A stretch of DNA of 64,000 bases, taken from assembly GCF_002803845.1 (NCBI RefSeq), contig NZ_CP024985.1, forward strand, positions 2,728,001 through 2,792,000, given 5' to 3'. This document shows positions 35,493 through 44,748 of the stretch, piece by piece (within the stretch, counting starts at the first letter, position 1; every line of letters starts with the position of its first letter). The DNA is from Streptomyces lavendulae subsp. lavendulae. Lineage in GTDB: Bacteria > Actinomycetota > Actinomycetes > Streptomycetales > Streptomycetaceae. The notes below the pieces were generated by a model, which was given only the letters and a program-made list of their open reading frames with translations, was not told the DNA's origin and did no database searches. The position numbers and the translations under genes are program-made.

Positions 35493-36854
35493 GTGAGCCA
35501 GGACCTCTCCAAGACCGCGTACGACCACCTGTGGATGCACTTCACCCGCATGTCGTCGTACGAGAACTCCCCCGTCCCCACCATCGTCCGGGGCGAGGGC
35601 ACCTACATCTGGGACGACAAGGGCAAGCGCTACCTGGACGGCCTCGCGGGCCTGTTCGTGGTCAACGCCGGTCACGGCCGCAAGGAACTGGCCGAGGTCG
35701 CCTACAAGCAGGCCCAGGAACTCGCGTTCTTCCCCATCTGGTCGTACGCGCACCCCAAGGCCGTGGAGCTCGCCGAGCGCCTCGCCCACTACGCCCCCGG
35801 TGACCTGAACAAGGTCTTCTTCACCACCGGTGGCGGCGAGGCCGTCGAGACCGCCTGGAAGCTCGCCAAGCAGTACTTCAAGCTGCAGGGCAAGCACACC
35901 AAGTACAAGGTCATCTCCCGCGCGGTCGCCTACCACGGCACCCCGCAGGGCGCCCTGTCCATCACCGGCCTGCCGGCCCTCAAGGCCCCCTTCGAGCCGC
36001 TGGTCCCCGGCGCGCACAAGGTGCCGAACACCAACATCTACCGCGCCCCGATCTTCGGCGACGACCCGGAGGCCTACGGCCGCTGGTGTGCCGACCAGAT
36101 CGAGCAGGAGATCCTCTTCGAGGGCGCCGACACCGTCGCCGCCGTCTTCCTGGAGCCGGTGCAGAACGCCGGCGGCTGCTTCCCGCCGCCGCCCGGCTAC
36201 TTCCAGCGCGTGCGCGAGATCTGCGACGAGTACGACGTGCTCCTCGTCTCCGACGAGACGATCTGCGCCTTCGGCCGCCTCGGCACCATGTTCGCCTGCG
36301 ACAAGTTCGACTACGTCCCGGACATGATCACCTGTGCCAAGGGCATGACCTCGGGTTACTCCCCGATCGGCGCCTGCATCATCTCGGACCGCCTCGCGGA
36401 GCCGTTCTACAAGGGCGACAACACCTTCCTGCACGGCTACACGTTCGGCGGGCACCCGGTGTCCTCCGCCGTGGCGCTGGCCAACCTCGACATCTTCGAC
36501 AAGGAAGGCCTGAACCAGCACGTGCTGGACCAGGAGGGCAACTTCTTCAACACCCTGAAGAAGCTGCACGACCTCCCGATCGTCGGCGACGTCCGCGGCA
36601 ACGGCTTCTTCTACGGCATCGAGCTCGTCAAGGACAAGGTCACCAAGGAGTCCTTCACGGACGAGGAGACCGAGCGCGTGCTCTACGGCTTCCTCTCCAA
36701 GGCGCTCTTCGAGAACGGCCTGTACTGCCGGGCCGACGACCGTGGCGACCCGGTCATCCAGCTGGCCCCGCCGCTGATCGCGGACCAGGGCACCTTCGAC
36801 GAGATCGAAGGCATCCTGCGCTCGGTGCTCACCGAGGCGTGGACCAAGCTGTAA
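35493..36854 (+). CDS. Class III aminotransferase, probable putrescine/polyamine-pyruvate aminotransferase
   Basis: PLP-dependent omega-aminotransferase of 453 residues. It has TTGGGEAVETAWKLAKQYF for cofactor phosphate, AYHGTPQGALSITG, LLVSDETICAFGRLG (Asp near the PLP nitrogen) and ITCAKGMTSGYSPIGA with the Schiff-base lysine at about K283. The extended form with HLWMHFTRM at the N-terminus is typical of SpuC-like and beta-alanine/putrescine-pyruvate aminotransferases. It probably converts putrescine or a related diamine to an aminoaldehyde for the neighbouring dehydrogenase. GTG at 35493 follows the regulator stop by two bases, so they form an operon ending at the 36884-36936 terminator. 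Confidence 0.9.
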   Translation: MSQDLSKTAYDHLWMHFTRMSSYENSPVPTIVRGEGTYIWDDKGKRYLDGLAGLFVVNAGHGRKELAEVAYKQAQELAFFPIWSYAHPKAVELAERLAHYAPGDLNKVFFTTGGGEAVETAWKLAKQYFKLQGKHTKYKVISRAVAYHGTPQGALSITGLPALKAPFEPLVPGAHKVPNTNIYRAPIFGDDPEAYGRWCADQIEQEILFEGADTVAAVFLEPVQNAGGCFPPPPGYFQRVREICDEYDVLLVSDETICAFGRLGTMFACDKFDYVPDMITCAKGMTSGYSPIGACIISDRLAEPFYKGDNTFLHGYTFGGHPVSSAVALANLDIFDKEGLNQHVLDQEGNFFNTLKKLHDLPIVGDVRGNGFFYGIELVKDKVTKESFTDEETERVLYGFLSKALFENGLYCRADDRGDPVIQLAPPLIADQGTFDEIEGILRSVLTEAWTKL

Positions 36855-36883
36855 CCCCCGGCGCCACGCGGCGATAGTCCGAT

Positions 36884-36936
36884 CACACGGCCCGGATCCC
36901 CCGTTCGAGTGAGAACGCGGGGGTCCGGGCCGTGTG
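36884..36936 (+). terminator. Terminator of the lrp-aminotransferase operon
   Basis: A 13-base-pair perfect outer stem (36884-36896 with 36924-36936) continues through CCCCC/GGGGG and GTTC/GAAC pairs with small bulges. It lies 30 bases after the aminotransferase stop codon. Confidence 0.85.
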
Positions 36937-37031
36937 CTGTCACCATCCAAGACGTTCATCTCTTTACATCTCAGTGCGGCGCCAGTGACCGAAGGGGCTC
37001 CGCTTCGTTCCCCCGGACGGAGGTGTACGCC

Positions 37032-37787
37032 ATGGTGGCTCCATCGGACAATGCCCCACCGGACGATGACGTGCTCTGGGCACGCGCCCTGCACTACTCC
37101 CACAGCGGTTCCCCAGGACTCATCGGGGTCACCGCAGGAGTGCGCCGGGGCGAGATCCTGGCCGTGACCGGCCCGCGCGGCAGCGGGAAGACCACGCTGC
37201 TGCGCTGCCTGACCGGGCGGCTGGTGCCCGAACAGGGCGAGGTCTGGTTCGACGGCGTCCCCGTCCACACGCTGGGCCCCGTCGCCCGCGAACGGCTGCG
37301 CCGCGACCGGTTCGCCTGGATCGGGCCCGAGCCCCAGCTGCTGCCGGAGCTCAAGGTGTGGGAGAACACGGCCCTGCCCCTGCTGCTCACCGGCGCCACG
37401 CACCGCGCCGCCAAGCACGCCGCCTGCGCCTGGCTGGACCGCCTCGACATCGGCGGATTCGCCCGCAAGCGCCCCGGCGCCCTGACCCGCGCCGAATGCC
37501 AGCGCGTCGCCCTCGCCCGGGCCCTGGTCGGGGAGCCCACCGTGCTCTTCGCCGACGAGCCGACCGCCCCGCTGCACCGCGCCGAGCGCGCCCTGCTGCT
37601 GCGGACGCTCACCACCGCCGCCCGCTCCCACGGGATCACCGTGGTGCTGGCCACCCACGACGAGGAGACCGCCGCGCCGGCGGACCGCAGGCTGGACCTG
37701 CTCGACGGCCGCCCGGCCGCGGCCGCCACGGCGGCCGACTCACCCCGGACCACGGAGGACCAGGCCGCGTGCTCGCTCTCCGCCTAG
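37032..37787 (+). CDS. ABC transporter ATPase with a degenerate signature motif
   Basis: A 251-residue ATPase of the MacB/LolD-like class. Walker A (TGPRGSGKTTLLRCL), a Q-loop-like region (WIGPEPQLLPELKVWENTAL), Walker B (TVLFADEPTAPLHRAE) and the switch histidine (VVLATHDEETAAP) are present. The canonical LSGGQ signature is replaced by LTRAECQRVALARAL. Since the signature contacts ATP across the dimer, activity may be altered, or the site may rely on an intact partner. A GGAGG lies eight bases before the ATG at 37032. It overlaps the following membrane protein gene by 19 bases. Substrate unknown. Confidence 0.8.
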   Translation: MVAPSDNAPPDDDVLWARALHYSHSGSPGLIGVTAGVRRGEILAVTGPRGSGKTTLLRCLTGRLVPEQGEVWFDGVPVHTLGPVARERLRRDRFAWIGPEPQLLPELKVWENTALPLLLTGATHRAAKHAACAWLDRLDIGGFARKRPGALTRAECQRVALARALVGEPTVLFADEPTAPLHRAERALLLRTLTTAARSHGITVVLATHDEETAAPADRRLDLLDGRPAAAATAADSPRTTEDQAACSLSA

Positions 37788-38851
37788 CCCGCGGCTCCCG
37801 CCCCGCGGTCCAGCTGCGGCGGATGCTCGTCGCCGCCGCCTCGGCCGGCACCGGGTTCCTGCTGCTGTACGTCCTCGCGGAGGCGATGGCCCGGCCCGCC
37901 GGATCGCTGCCCCGGCTGCTGTGGGCCCTCGTGCCGCTCGCCGCCACCGTGCAGTTCGCGGTGGCGGTGGCGCGGACCGACCCGGCGACCCGGCCCCGCG
38001 AGGGGCTCGACGCCGTGGGGCTGGGCCCCGTACGGCTCACCCTGGTCGGCGCGGTCTCCACCGCCGTCGCCTGCGCCCTCGGCAGCGCCCTGGCCCTGGC
38101 CGTCTTCCTGCACCTGCGGGGCGAACTGGCGGGCCTGCCCTTCGACGGCGCGGGGGCCGGGCTGCTCCACGCGGACCAGCCGCTGCCGGTGGCCGGGGCC
38201 CTCACCCTGCTGTCCCTGATCCCCCTCACGGCCTCCGCCGCCACCGTCGTCGCCCTGCGCCCCCGCCCCCCGACGGCCGGGCTCAGTCCCCAGAGCGGAG
38301 TGCCCTGGGGGGTGGCGCTCGCCGCCAGCGGGCTCACCGTCGAGGCCTACGCCGGCCCGCGCGGGGCGGCCGTTCCGGCCGGCTGGGGCCTGATCGCGGT
38401 CGGGCTGGCCCTCGCCGGGCCCGGCGTGGCCTACGCCTGCGGCACCCTCGTCCAGGCCGTCCGCCCGGGCGCGCTGCGGCTGCTCGCCGGGCGGGCCCTC
38501 CAGGAGGAGGCCCCCCGCCTCGGCAGGCCCCTCGGGGTGCTCTGCGCCGTCGGCGCCGCCGCCCTCACCTCCGTGGCCCTGCGTGACCAGGGCGGCCTCC
38601 TCACCCCGCTCGGACCGCTGACCGGTCCGGCCGCCGCCCTGGTGGCCCTGTGCGCGGGCGCGACCCTTCTCACATCGGCCGCCGAGTCCCGCCACTCCCG
38701 CTCCGCCGCCCGGGCGGCCCTGCTCGACCTCGGTACACCGGGAACGGTGCTGCGTACGGCCGTGACCGTGCGGGCCGCCGCGCTCCTCGTCGTGTGCCTC
38801 CCGCTCAGCTGGGGTGTGGCGCAGCTGACGTCGCTGGCTTTGACCCGCTGA
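37769..38851 (+). CDS. Multi-pass membrane partner of the degenerate ABC ATPase
   Basis: A 360-residue hydrophobic protein with about eight to ten predicted helices (for example LVAAASAGTGFLLLYVLAEA, LVGAVSTAVACALGSALALA, GWGLIAVGLALAGPGVAYAC). Its C-terminal third resembles the FtsX/MacB-type permease half but lacks a large extracellular domain. GTG at 37769 has a GGAGG site ten bases upstream and lies inside the ATPase gene, so translation is coupled. It is very likely the membrane subunit of the same ABC system; export is more likely than import because there is no binding protein. Substrate unknown. Confidence 0.75.
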   Translation: MLALRLARGSRPAVQLRRMLVAAASAGTGFLLLYVLAEAMARPAGSLPRLLWALVPLAATVQFAVAVARTDPATRPREGLDAVGLGPVRLTLVGAVSTAVACALGSALALAVFLHLRGELAGLPFDGAGAGLLHADQPLPVAGALTLLSLIPLTASAATVVALRPRPPTAGLSPQSGVPWGVALAASGLTVEAYAGPRGAAVPAGWGLIAVGLALAGPGVAYACGTLVQAVRPGALRLLAGRALQEEAPRLGRPLGVLCAVGAAALTSVALRDQGGLLTPLGPLTGPAAALVALCAGATLLTSAAESRHSRSAARAALLDLGTPGTVLRTAVTVRAAALLVVCLPLSWGVAQLTSLALTR

Positions 38852-38877
38852 GCGGACCAGCCCTTAGTGTGGGCCGA

Positions 38878-39969
38878 ATGGTCAACGCAGACATCGAGAT
38901 CGAGACGCTCGCGGAATTCGACCGGGTCGCGGCCCGGGGCTCACTGAGCGGCTACCGCGTCCAGTCGGTCAACCTGCTGGAGCGGACGTTCGCGCTGCTG
39001 TCCGCCGACACCTCCGACGCCGTGTTCCTGGGCTGTGCGATGGAGCCCGACGCCTCGGCGAAGGTCCGTGCGGACGGCGCGCTCGTCTTCCCCCCGGTGC
39101 CGGACCTGCCCTTCGACCCGTACCGGGGGCGGCTATACACGCCCGACGAGCTCTTCGCCGGTCTGGCGGACGGTTACGAAGCCACCCCGGACGCCCAGAC
39201 CTACGCCTGGTTCCAGGAGACCAAGGCCGACGGCGACGTCTTCTCCTCGATGCTCCGCTCCATCCACGACGACGCGGTCTGCGACGCCCTCGACGAACAC
39301 CTCGCGGGCGCCCGCGTGGTCGGCGTGATGGGCGGCCACGCCGTGGAGCGCGGCGGCCCCGACTACCGGGGCGCCGCCGAACTCGGCCGGACGCTGGCCC
39401 GGTCGGGGCTGACGGTGGCCACCGGCGGCGGACCCGGCGCGATGGAGGCCGCCAACCTCGGCGCCTACCTGGCCCCGGCCCCCGACGGAGCCCTCACCGA
39501 GGCGCTCGGCATGCTGGAGAAGGCGCCCTCCTTCGCCCCGTCGGTCTCCGACTGGGCGCGCGCCGCCTTCGCCGTACGGGAGCGGTGGCCCGGGGGCGGC
39601 GACTCCGTCGGCATCCCGACCTGGTTCTACGGGCACGAGCCGCCGAACCCCTTCGCGAGCCGCGTCGCCAAGTACTTCGCGAACGCCACCCGCGAGGACG
39701 GGCTGCTCGCCCGGTCCACGGCGGGCGTGGTGTTCCTGCCGGGCGCGGCGGGCACGGTGCAGGAGATATTCGACAACGCGACCCCCAACTACTACGGGTC
39801 GCGCGGCGAACCGACGCCGATGGTCCTGGTCGGCCGCGCCCACTGGACCGGGCACCTGCCGGTCTGGCCGCTGCTCCGGGCCCTGGCGAGCGGCCGCTCG
39901 ATGGAGTCCCGGATCGCGCTGGTGGACTCCGTGGACGAGGTCCCGGACGTGCTCGCCGCGATGCGCTGA
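38878..39969 (+). CDS. LOG-like Rossmann-fold nucleotide-binding protein
   Basis: A 363-residue cytoplasmic protein. An N-terminal domain of about 135 residues that I do not recognise precedes a LOG/lysine-decarboxylase-like Rossmann domain. The latter has GVMGGHAVERGG, VATGGGPGAMEAANLGAYLA and a LPGAAGTVQEIFD segment where most LOG proteins have PGGxGTxxE. Family members hydrolyse nucleoside 5'-monophosphates to free base and ribose 5-phosphate (LOG, PpnN). The changed motif keeps the Glu and GT but loses one Gly, so activity is uncertain. The gene follows the ABC pair and is probably transcribed from its own start. Confidence 0.75.
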   Translation: MVNADIEIETLAEFDRVAARGSLSGYRVQSVNLLERTFALLSADTSDAVFLGCAMEPDASAKVRADGALVFPPVPDLPFDPYRGRLYTPDELFAGLADGYEATPDAQTYAWFQETKADGDVFSSMLRSIHDDAVCDALDEHLAGARVVGVMGGHAVERGGPDYRGAAELGRTLARSGLTVATGGGPGAMEAANLGAYLAPAPDGALTEALGMLEKAPSFAPSVSDWARAAFAVRERWPGGGDSVGIPTWFYGHEPPNPFASRVAKYFANATREDGLLARSTAGVVFLPGAAGTVQEIFDNATPNYYGSRGEPTPMVLVGRAHWTGHLPVWPLLRALASGRSMESRIALVDSVDEVPDVLAAMR

Positions 39970-40003
39970 ACTCTCACCCGCTCCCCCAGGCAACTTCCGG
40001 GGC

Positions 40004-40051
40004 CGTTCACACGTCTGGTCTAGGTACCGCAAAACCTGCCAGACGTGAACG
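40004..40051 (+). other. Leader hairpin before the DMT permease gene
   Basis: CGTTCAC and GTCTGG (40004-40010 and 40013-40018, with a two-base bulge) pair with CCAGAC and GTGAACG (40039-40051). The stem ends at the first base of the GGAG ribosome site. It may terminate transcription from the upstream LOG-like gene or modulate translation of the permease. Confidence 0.5.
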
Positions 40052-40060
40052 GAGCCCTCT

Positions 40061-40966
40061 GTGCTCATAGGCCTGCTGACCGCTGTCGCGGCGTCCATCT
40101 GCTACGGCACGGGATCCGTCCTGCAAGCCGTGGGCTCGCGCCGGGCCGCCCGGACCTCCCCGGCCGCCGCCGGGGTGACGGCGCACGGCGGACCGAACCT
40201 CACCTCCACCGCCAAGGCGGCGATGACCTGGGAGTTCATCGTCGGCACGATCCTCGACTTCGTCGGGTTCGGACTGGGTGCGCTGGCCGCCCGGATGCTG
40301 CCGCTGTTCCTGTCCCAGACGGTCATCAGCGCGAACCTGGTGATCACCGCCGTGCTGAGCGTGAAGATGCTGGGCATCCGGCTGACCCGCAAGGAGTGGG
40401 CCTCCATCGGAGTGGTGTGCGCGGCGCTGGTGCTGCTCGCCACGGCCGCCGGACACGAGGGCGGCCACCACGCCCCGATGGCCACGCACTGGTGGCTGCT
40501 CGCGGTGACCGCGCTGATCATCGTCGGCGGCACGGTGGCCGTGCGCTTCCTCGGCGCCCGGGCCGCGATCCTGGCGGGCCTGCTGTCGGGGCTGGCCTTC
40601 GGCGCACTGGGCGTCGGGGTGCGGATCCTGGACGGCGTCGAGCCCTTCGCCCTGGGGACGCTGCTCGCCGACCCGGCCCTCTACGCCATCGTGCTGGCGG
40701 GCGCGGGCGGCATGTACCTGCACACCGTCGCCCTCCAGATCGGCTCCGTCAACGGTGCGACGGCGGCGCTGGTCGTCGGCGAGACCGTGCTCCCGGGAGC
40801 CATCGGCGTGCTCTGGCTCGGCGACGCCTCCCGGCCGGGACTGGCATGGCTGGCCGTGCTGGGCTTCGTCCTCGCGGTCACGGGCGCCGTGGCGGTGGCC
40901 TGGTACGGCAACCACGAGGGGGCCGGGGAACCGGCGCCGGAGCCCGTCCCCGAGCCGGTGTCCTGA
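40061..40966 (+). CDS. DMT/EamA-superfamily permease
   Basis: A 301-residue membrane protein with about nine helices in two related halves, each of the drug/metabolite transporter type. Segments include LLTAVAASICYGTGSVLQAV at the start, FLSQTVISANLVITAVLSVK, and VGETVLPGAIGVLWLGDASR near the end. The tail is a cytoplasmic EPAPEPVPEPVS stretch. Substrate and direction are unknown. The GTG start at 40061 has a GGAG site six bases upstream, which supports it. A long terminator-like hairpin follows at 40989-41052. Confidence 0.82.
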   Translation: MLIGLLTAVAASICYGTGSVLQAVGSRRAARTSPAAAGVTAHGGPNLTSTAKAAMTWEFIVGTILDFVGFGLGALAARMLPLFLSQTVISANLVITAVLSVKMLGIRLTRKEWASIGVVCAALVLLATAAGHEGGHHAPMATHWWLLAVTALIIVGGTVAVRFLGARAAILAGLLSGLAFGALGVGVRILDGVEPFALGTLLADPALYAIVLAGAGGMYLHTVALQIGSVNGATAALVVGETVLPGAIGVLWLGDASRPGLAWLAVLGFVLAVTGAVAVAWYGNHEGAGEPAPEPVPEPVS

Positions 40967-40988
40967 CGCGCGGACACCCCTGCGTGCG

Positions 40989-41052
40989 GCGGCCGCGGGC
41001 CCGCCGCCCCGTTCACCCCCACGGGTGCCCGGGGTGGCGGGCCCGCGGCCGC
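40989..41052 (+). terminator. Terminator after the DMT permease gene
   Basis: Twenty-two-base arms (40989-41010 and 41031-41052) with one G-U pair around a 20-base loop, 23 bases after the stop codon. It is symmetrical enough to work in both directions. Confidence 0.85.
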
Positions 41053-41069
41053 TGCCGCTTGCTGGGTGC

Positions 41070-41675
41070 ATGGAGACCACCACCGCCCGGATGGAGACGC
41101 CGCGCGCGGCCGGTGCGGCCGGGATCCTCTTCGCACTGCTGCTGGCGGCCTCGATCGCGCTGATCCGCTACGCCCTCCCCTCGGACGTCGCCCACGCACC
41201 CGTGGATCCCGACCGGCGCTGGGCGGTGAGCGCGGCGCTGGAGATCGTCCCGTTCGCGGGGATCTTCTTCCTCTGGTTCATGGGCGCCCTGCGCGCCCAC
41301 ACCGGGGACGCCGAGGACCGCTTCGTCGCCACCGTCTTCCTGGGCAGCGGCTTCGTCTTCGCGGCCACCCTGTTCGTCGCCGCCGCCGCGGCGGGCACCG
41401 TCCTCCAGGAGAGCACGGCGCAGTCCGGCTTCGGCCGCTCCTTCGCCTACACGGTGCTGACGACGTACGGGATGCGGATGGCGGCCGTGTTCGTCTTCAC
41501 GACCTCGTCCATCGGCAGGCGGCTCGGCGTCTTCCCGAGGCCGGTGGTGCTGCTGGGCTTCGCGGTCGGGCTGGTGCTGCTGCTGGTGGGTTCCTCGCTG
41601 CCCTGGTCCGAGATGCTCTTCCCGGCCTGGGCACTGGCCGTCAGCGGGTACATCCTGCGGGTGAGCAGGCACTAG
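41070..41675 (+). CDS. Small unrecognised membrane protein
   Basis: A 201-residue protein with five or six predicted helices and short loops: AAGILFALLLAASIALIRY, LEIVPFAGIFFLWFMGALRA, VFLGSGFVFAATLFVAAAAA, MAAVFVFTTSSIGRR and VVLLGFAVGLVLLLVGSSL. I do not recognise a family; it may be one of the actinobacterial conserved membrane proteins. The ATG at 41070 lies just after the permease terminator, and no strong ribosome site is visible. The ferredoxin gene of the P450 cassette begins 89 bases after its stop. Confidence 0.65.
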   Translation: METTTARMETPRAAGAAGILFALLLAASIALIRYALPSDVAHAPVDPDRRWAVSAALEIVPFAGIFFLWFMGALRAHTGDAEDRFVATVFLGSGFVFAATLFVAAAAAGTVLQESTAQSGFGRSFAYTVLTTYGMRMAAVFVFTTSSIGRRLGVFPRPVVLLGFAVGLVLLLVGSSLPWSEMLFPAWALAVSGYILRVSRH

Positions 41676-41764
41676 TCCTCCCGGCAGGCGACCCCGGGGT
41701 GGTGCGTGCATTCTGGAGACCGGGGGTGACGGGGGTGTTCGGGCCACGGAAGGGCTGATGCCTC

Positions 41765-42010
41765 ATGAGGCTTGTCGTCGACCTCAACCGCTGCCAGGGA
41801 TACGCCCAGTGCGCGTTCCTCGCTCCCGAAGTGTTCGCGATGCACGGTGAGGAATCGCTGCTCTACGACCCGAACCCGGGCACGGACGGGGAAGCGGACG
41901 CGGAGCTGCGCGAGAACGTCACCCGGGCGGTTGCCGCCTGTCCGGTACGGGCGATCTTGCTGGAGCTGGCGGACGGCCGTGCCGGGGACGGACCTGGAGG
42001 CGCGTCATGA
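41765..42010 (+). CDS. Bacterial [3Fe-4S] ferredoxin of a P450 system
   Basis: An 81-residue ferredoxin. Three cluster cysteines are visible at C10, C16 (CQGYAQC) and C59 (ACPVRA); the position of the fourth cysteine of a [4Fe-4S] protein is Tyr13, as in ferredoxins that serve actinobacterial P450s. It carries single electrons from the reductase encoded next to it to the P450. Its stop overlaps the reductase start as ATGA, so the stoichiometry of the two is likely set by coupling. It is slightly longer than the typical 65-residue form because of an acidic C-terminal tail. Confidence 0.92.
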   Translation: MRLVVDLNRCQGYAQCAFLAPEVFAMHGEESLLYDPNPGTDGEADAELRENVTRAVAACPVRAILLELADGRAGDGPGGAS

Positions 42011-43401
42011 CCGTCGACGGCAGCCTGGAGAGGCTCAAGCGCGAGGGGCGCATCGTCGTCGTGGGCGCTTCGCTGGCGGGCCTGCGGGCCGCCGAGACCA
42101 TGCGCGAGAAGGGTTTCACCGGCTCCCTCACGATGATCGGCGACGAACCGTACGAGCCCTACGACCGGCCCCCGCTGTCCAAGCAGGTGCTGCTGGGGCG
42201 GGCCGGCCCGGAACGCACCGCGCTGCCCCGCCGCCGGGACATCGAGGCCGCGTGGCGCCTCGGCGTCCCCGCGACCGGCCTGGACATGGCGGCCCGCCGG
42301 GTCCGCCTCGCCGACGGGGACGAGGTGGAGTACGACCGGCTGCTGATCGCCACCGGCGTGCGGGCCCGGCCCTGGCCCCAGGCGGACGAGGCCGCGCTCG
42401 ACGGGGTGTTCGTCCTGCGCACCCGTGACGACGCGGCCGCCCTGGAACAGAAGCTCGCCGCCGGACCGGGCCGGGTGCTGGTGATCGGCGCCGGGTTCAC
42501 CGGCTCCGAGATCGCCTCCGCCTGCCGGGAACGCGGGCTGCCCGTCACGGTCGCCGAACGGGGCGCCGCCCCGCTGGTCGGCGCTCTGGGCGGGGTGGTC
42601 GGCGAGGTGGCGGCCGAGATGCACCGCGAGCACGGGGTGGACCTGCGCACCGGGATCATGGTGACGCGGCTGGAGGGCGACGCCACCGGGCGGGTCCGCG
42701 TCGCGCACCTGTCCGACGGCACCACCCTGGAGGCGGACGTGGTGGTCGTCTCCCTCGGCGCCATGCGCAACACCGAGTGGCTGGCCGGGTCCGGGCTGGG
42801 CGCCGGCCCCCGCGGCATCGCGTGCGACGCGGGCTGCCGGGCCTTCGACATCCGGGGCATCGTCACCGACGACATCTACGTGGCGGGTGACGTGGCACGT
42901 TCCCCGCACGCCCTGTTCGGGTACCAGTTCCTGTCCCTGGAGCACTGGGGCAACGCGGTCGCACAGGCCGAGACGGCGGCGCACAACATGCTCAGCGAGA
43001 GCGCCGACCGCCGGCCCCACCTGTGGGTGCCGGCCTTCTGGTCCTCCCAGTTCGGCGTGAACATCAAGTCGGTCGGGGTGCCCTCCATGGGCACGGAGAT
43101 CCTGATCGCCCAGGGCTCGCGCGACGAGCGCCGGTTCACGGGCGTCTACGGGTACCAGGGCCGGGTGATCGGCGCCGTAACCTTCGACCAGTCGCGGTGG
43201 CTGCAGTTCTACGAGCGGCTCATCGAGGAGACCGCGCCGTTCCCGCCGACGTTCACCACCGTGGACCGCAGGCCCGAGGGCAACCGGCCGATGCCCGCGG
43301 ACTTCCCCGACCCGTCGGTGCCCACGCACGGCCCGACCATCACGCTCAGCGGCTATTCGCCGGCCGACCGGCGGATGACGTTCACCCCCGCGCACCACTG
43401 A
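42007..43401 (+). CDS. NAD(P)H:ferredoxin reductase, FAD-dependent
   Basis: A 464-residue flavoprotein of the putidaredoxin-reductase/pyridine nucleotide-disulphide family. The FAD motif is VVVGASLAGLRAAETMREK at about residues 17-35, followed by YEPYDRPPLSKQVLLG, the NAD(P)H motif VLVIGAGFTGSEIASAC at about 157-173 and the FAD-closing DIYVAGDVARSPH near 293. An extra C-terminal region of about 60 residues contains WLQFYERLIEETAPFP. It passes electrons from NAD(P)H to the adjacent ferredoxin. Translation is coupled to the ferredoxin gene, and the P450 gene follows by 48 bases. Confidence 0.92.
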   Translation: MTVDGSLERLKREGRIVVVGASLAGLRAAETMREKGFTGSLTMIGDEPYEPYDRPPLSKQVLLGRAGPERTALPRRRDIEAAWRLGVPATGLDMAARRVRLADGDEVEYDRLLIATGVRARPWPQADEAALDGVFVLRTRDDAAALEQKLAAGPGRVLVIGAGFTGSEIASACRERGLPVTVAERGAAPLVGALGGVVGEVAAEMHREHGVDLRTGIMVTRLEGDATGRVRVAHLSDGTTLEADVVVVSLGAMRNTEWLAGSGLGAGPRGIACDAGCRAFDIRGIVTDDIYVAGDVARSPHALFGYQFLSLEHWGNAVAQAETAAHNMLSESADRRPHLWVPAFWSSQFGVNIKSVGVPSMGTEILIAQGSRDERRFTGVYGYQGRVIGAVTFDQSRWLQFYERLIEETAPFPPTFTTVDRRPEGNRPMPADFPDPSVPTHGPTITLSGYSPADRRMTFTPAHH

Positions 43402-43449
43402 CCCGGACGCGCCCTCCCCGGAGGAGCGCGAGGAGCACGAGGACCCCTC

Positions 43450-44689
<1,240 letters not shown>

Positions 44690-44697
<8 letters not shown>

Positions 44698-44748
44698 GGG
44701 CCTGAGGGCCCCGAGGGGCGGGCCCCGCGGACCACGGTCCTCAGGGCC
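44690..44748. terminator. Bidirectional terminator between the P450 and thiQ genes
   Basis: GGCCCTGAGG (44690-44699) pairs with CCTCAGGGCC (44739-44748), with further GC-rich inner pairing. It spans both stop codons of the convergent genes and probably serves both transcripts. Confidence 0.6.
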
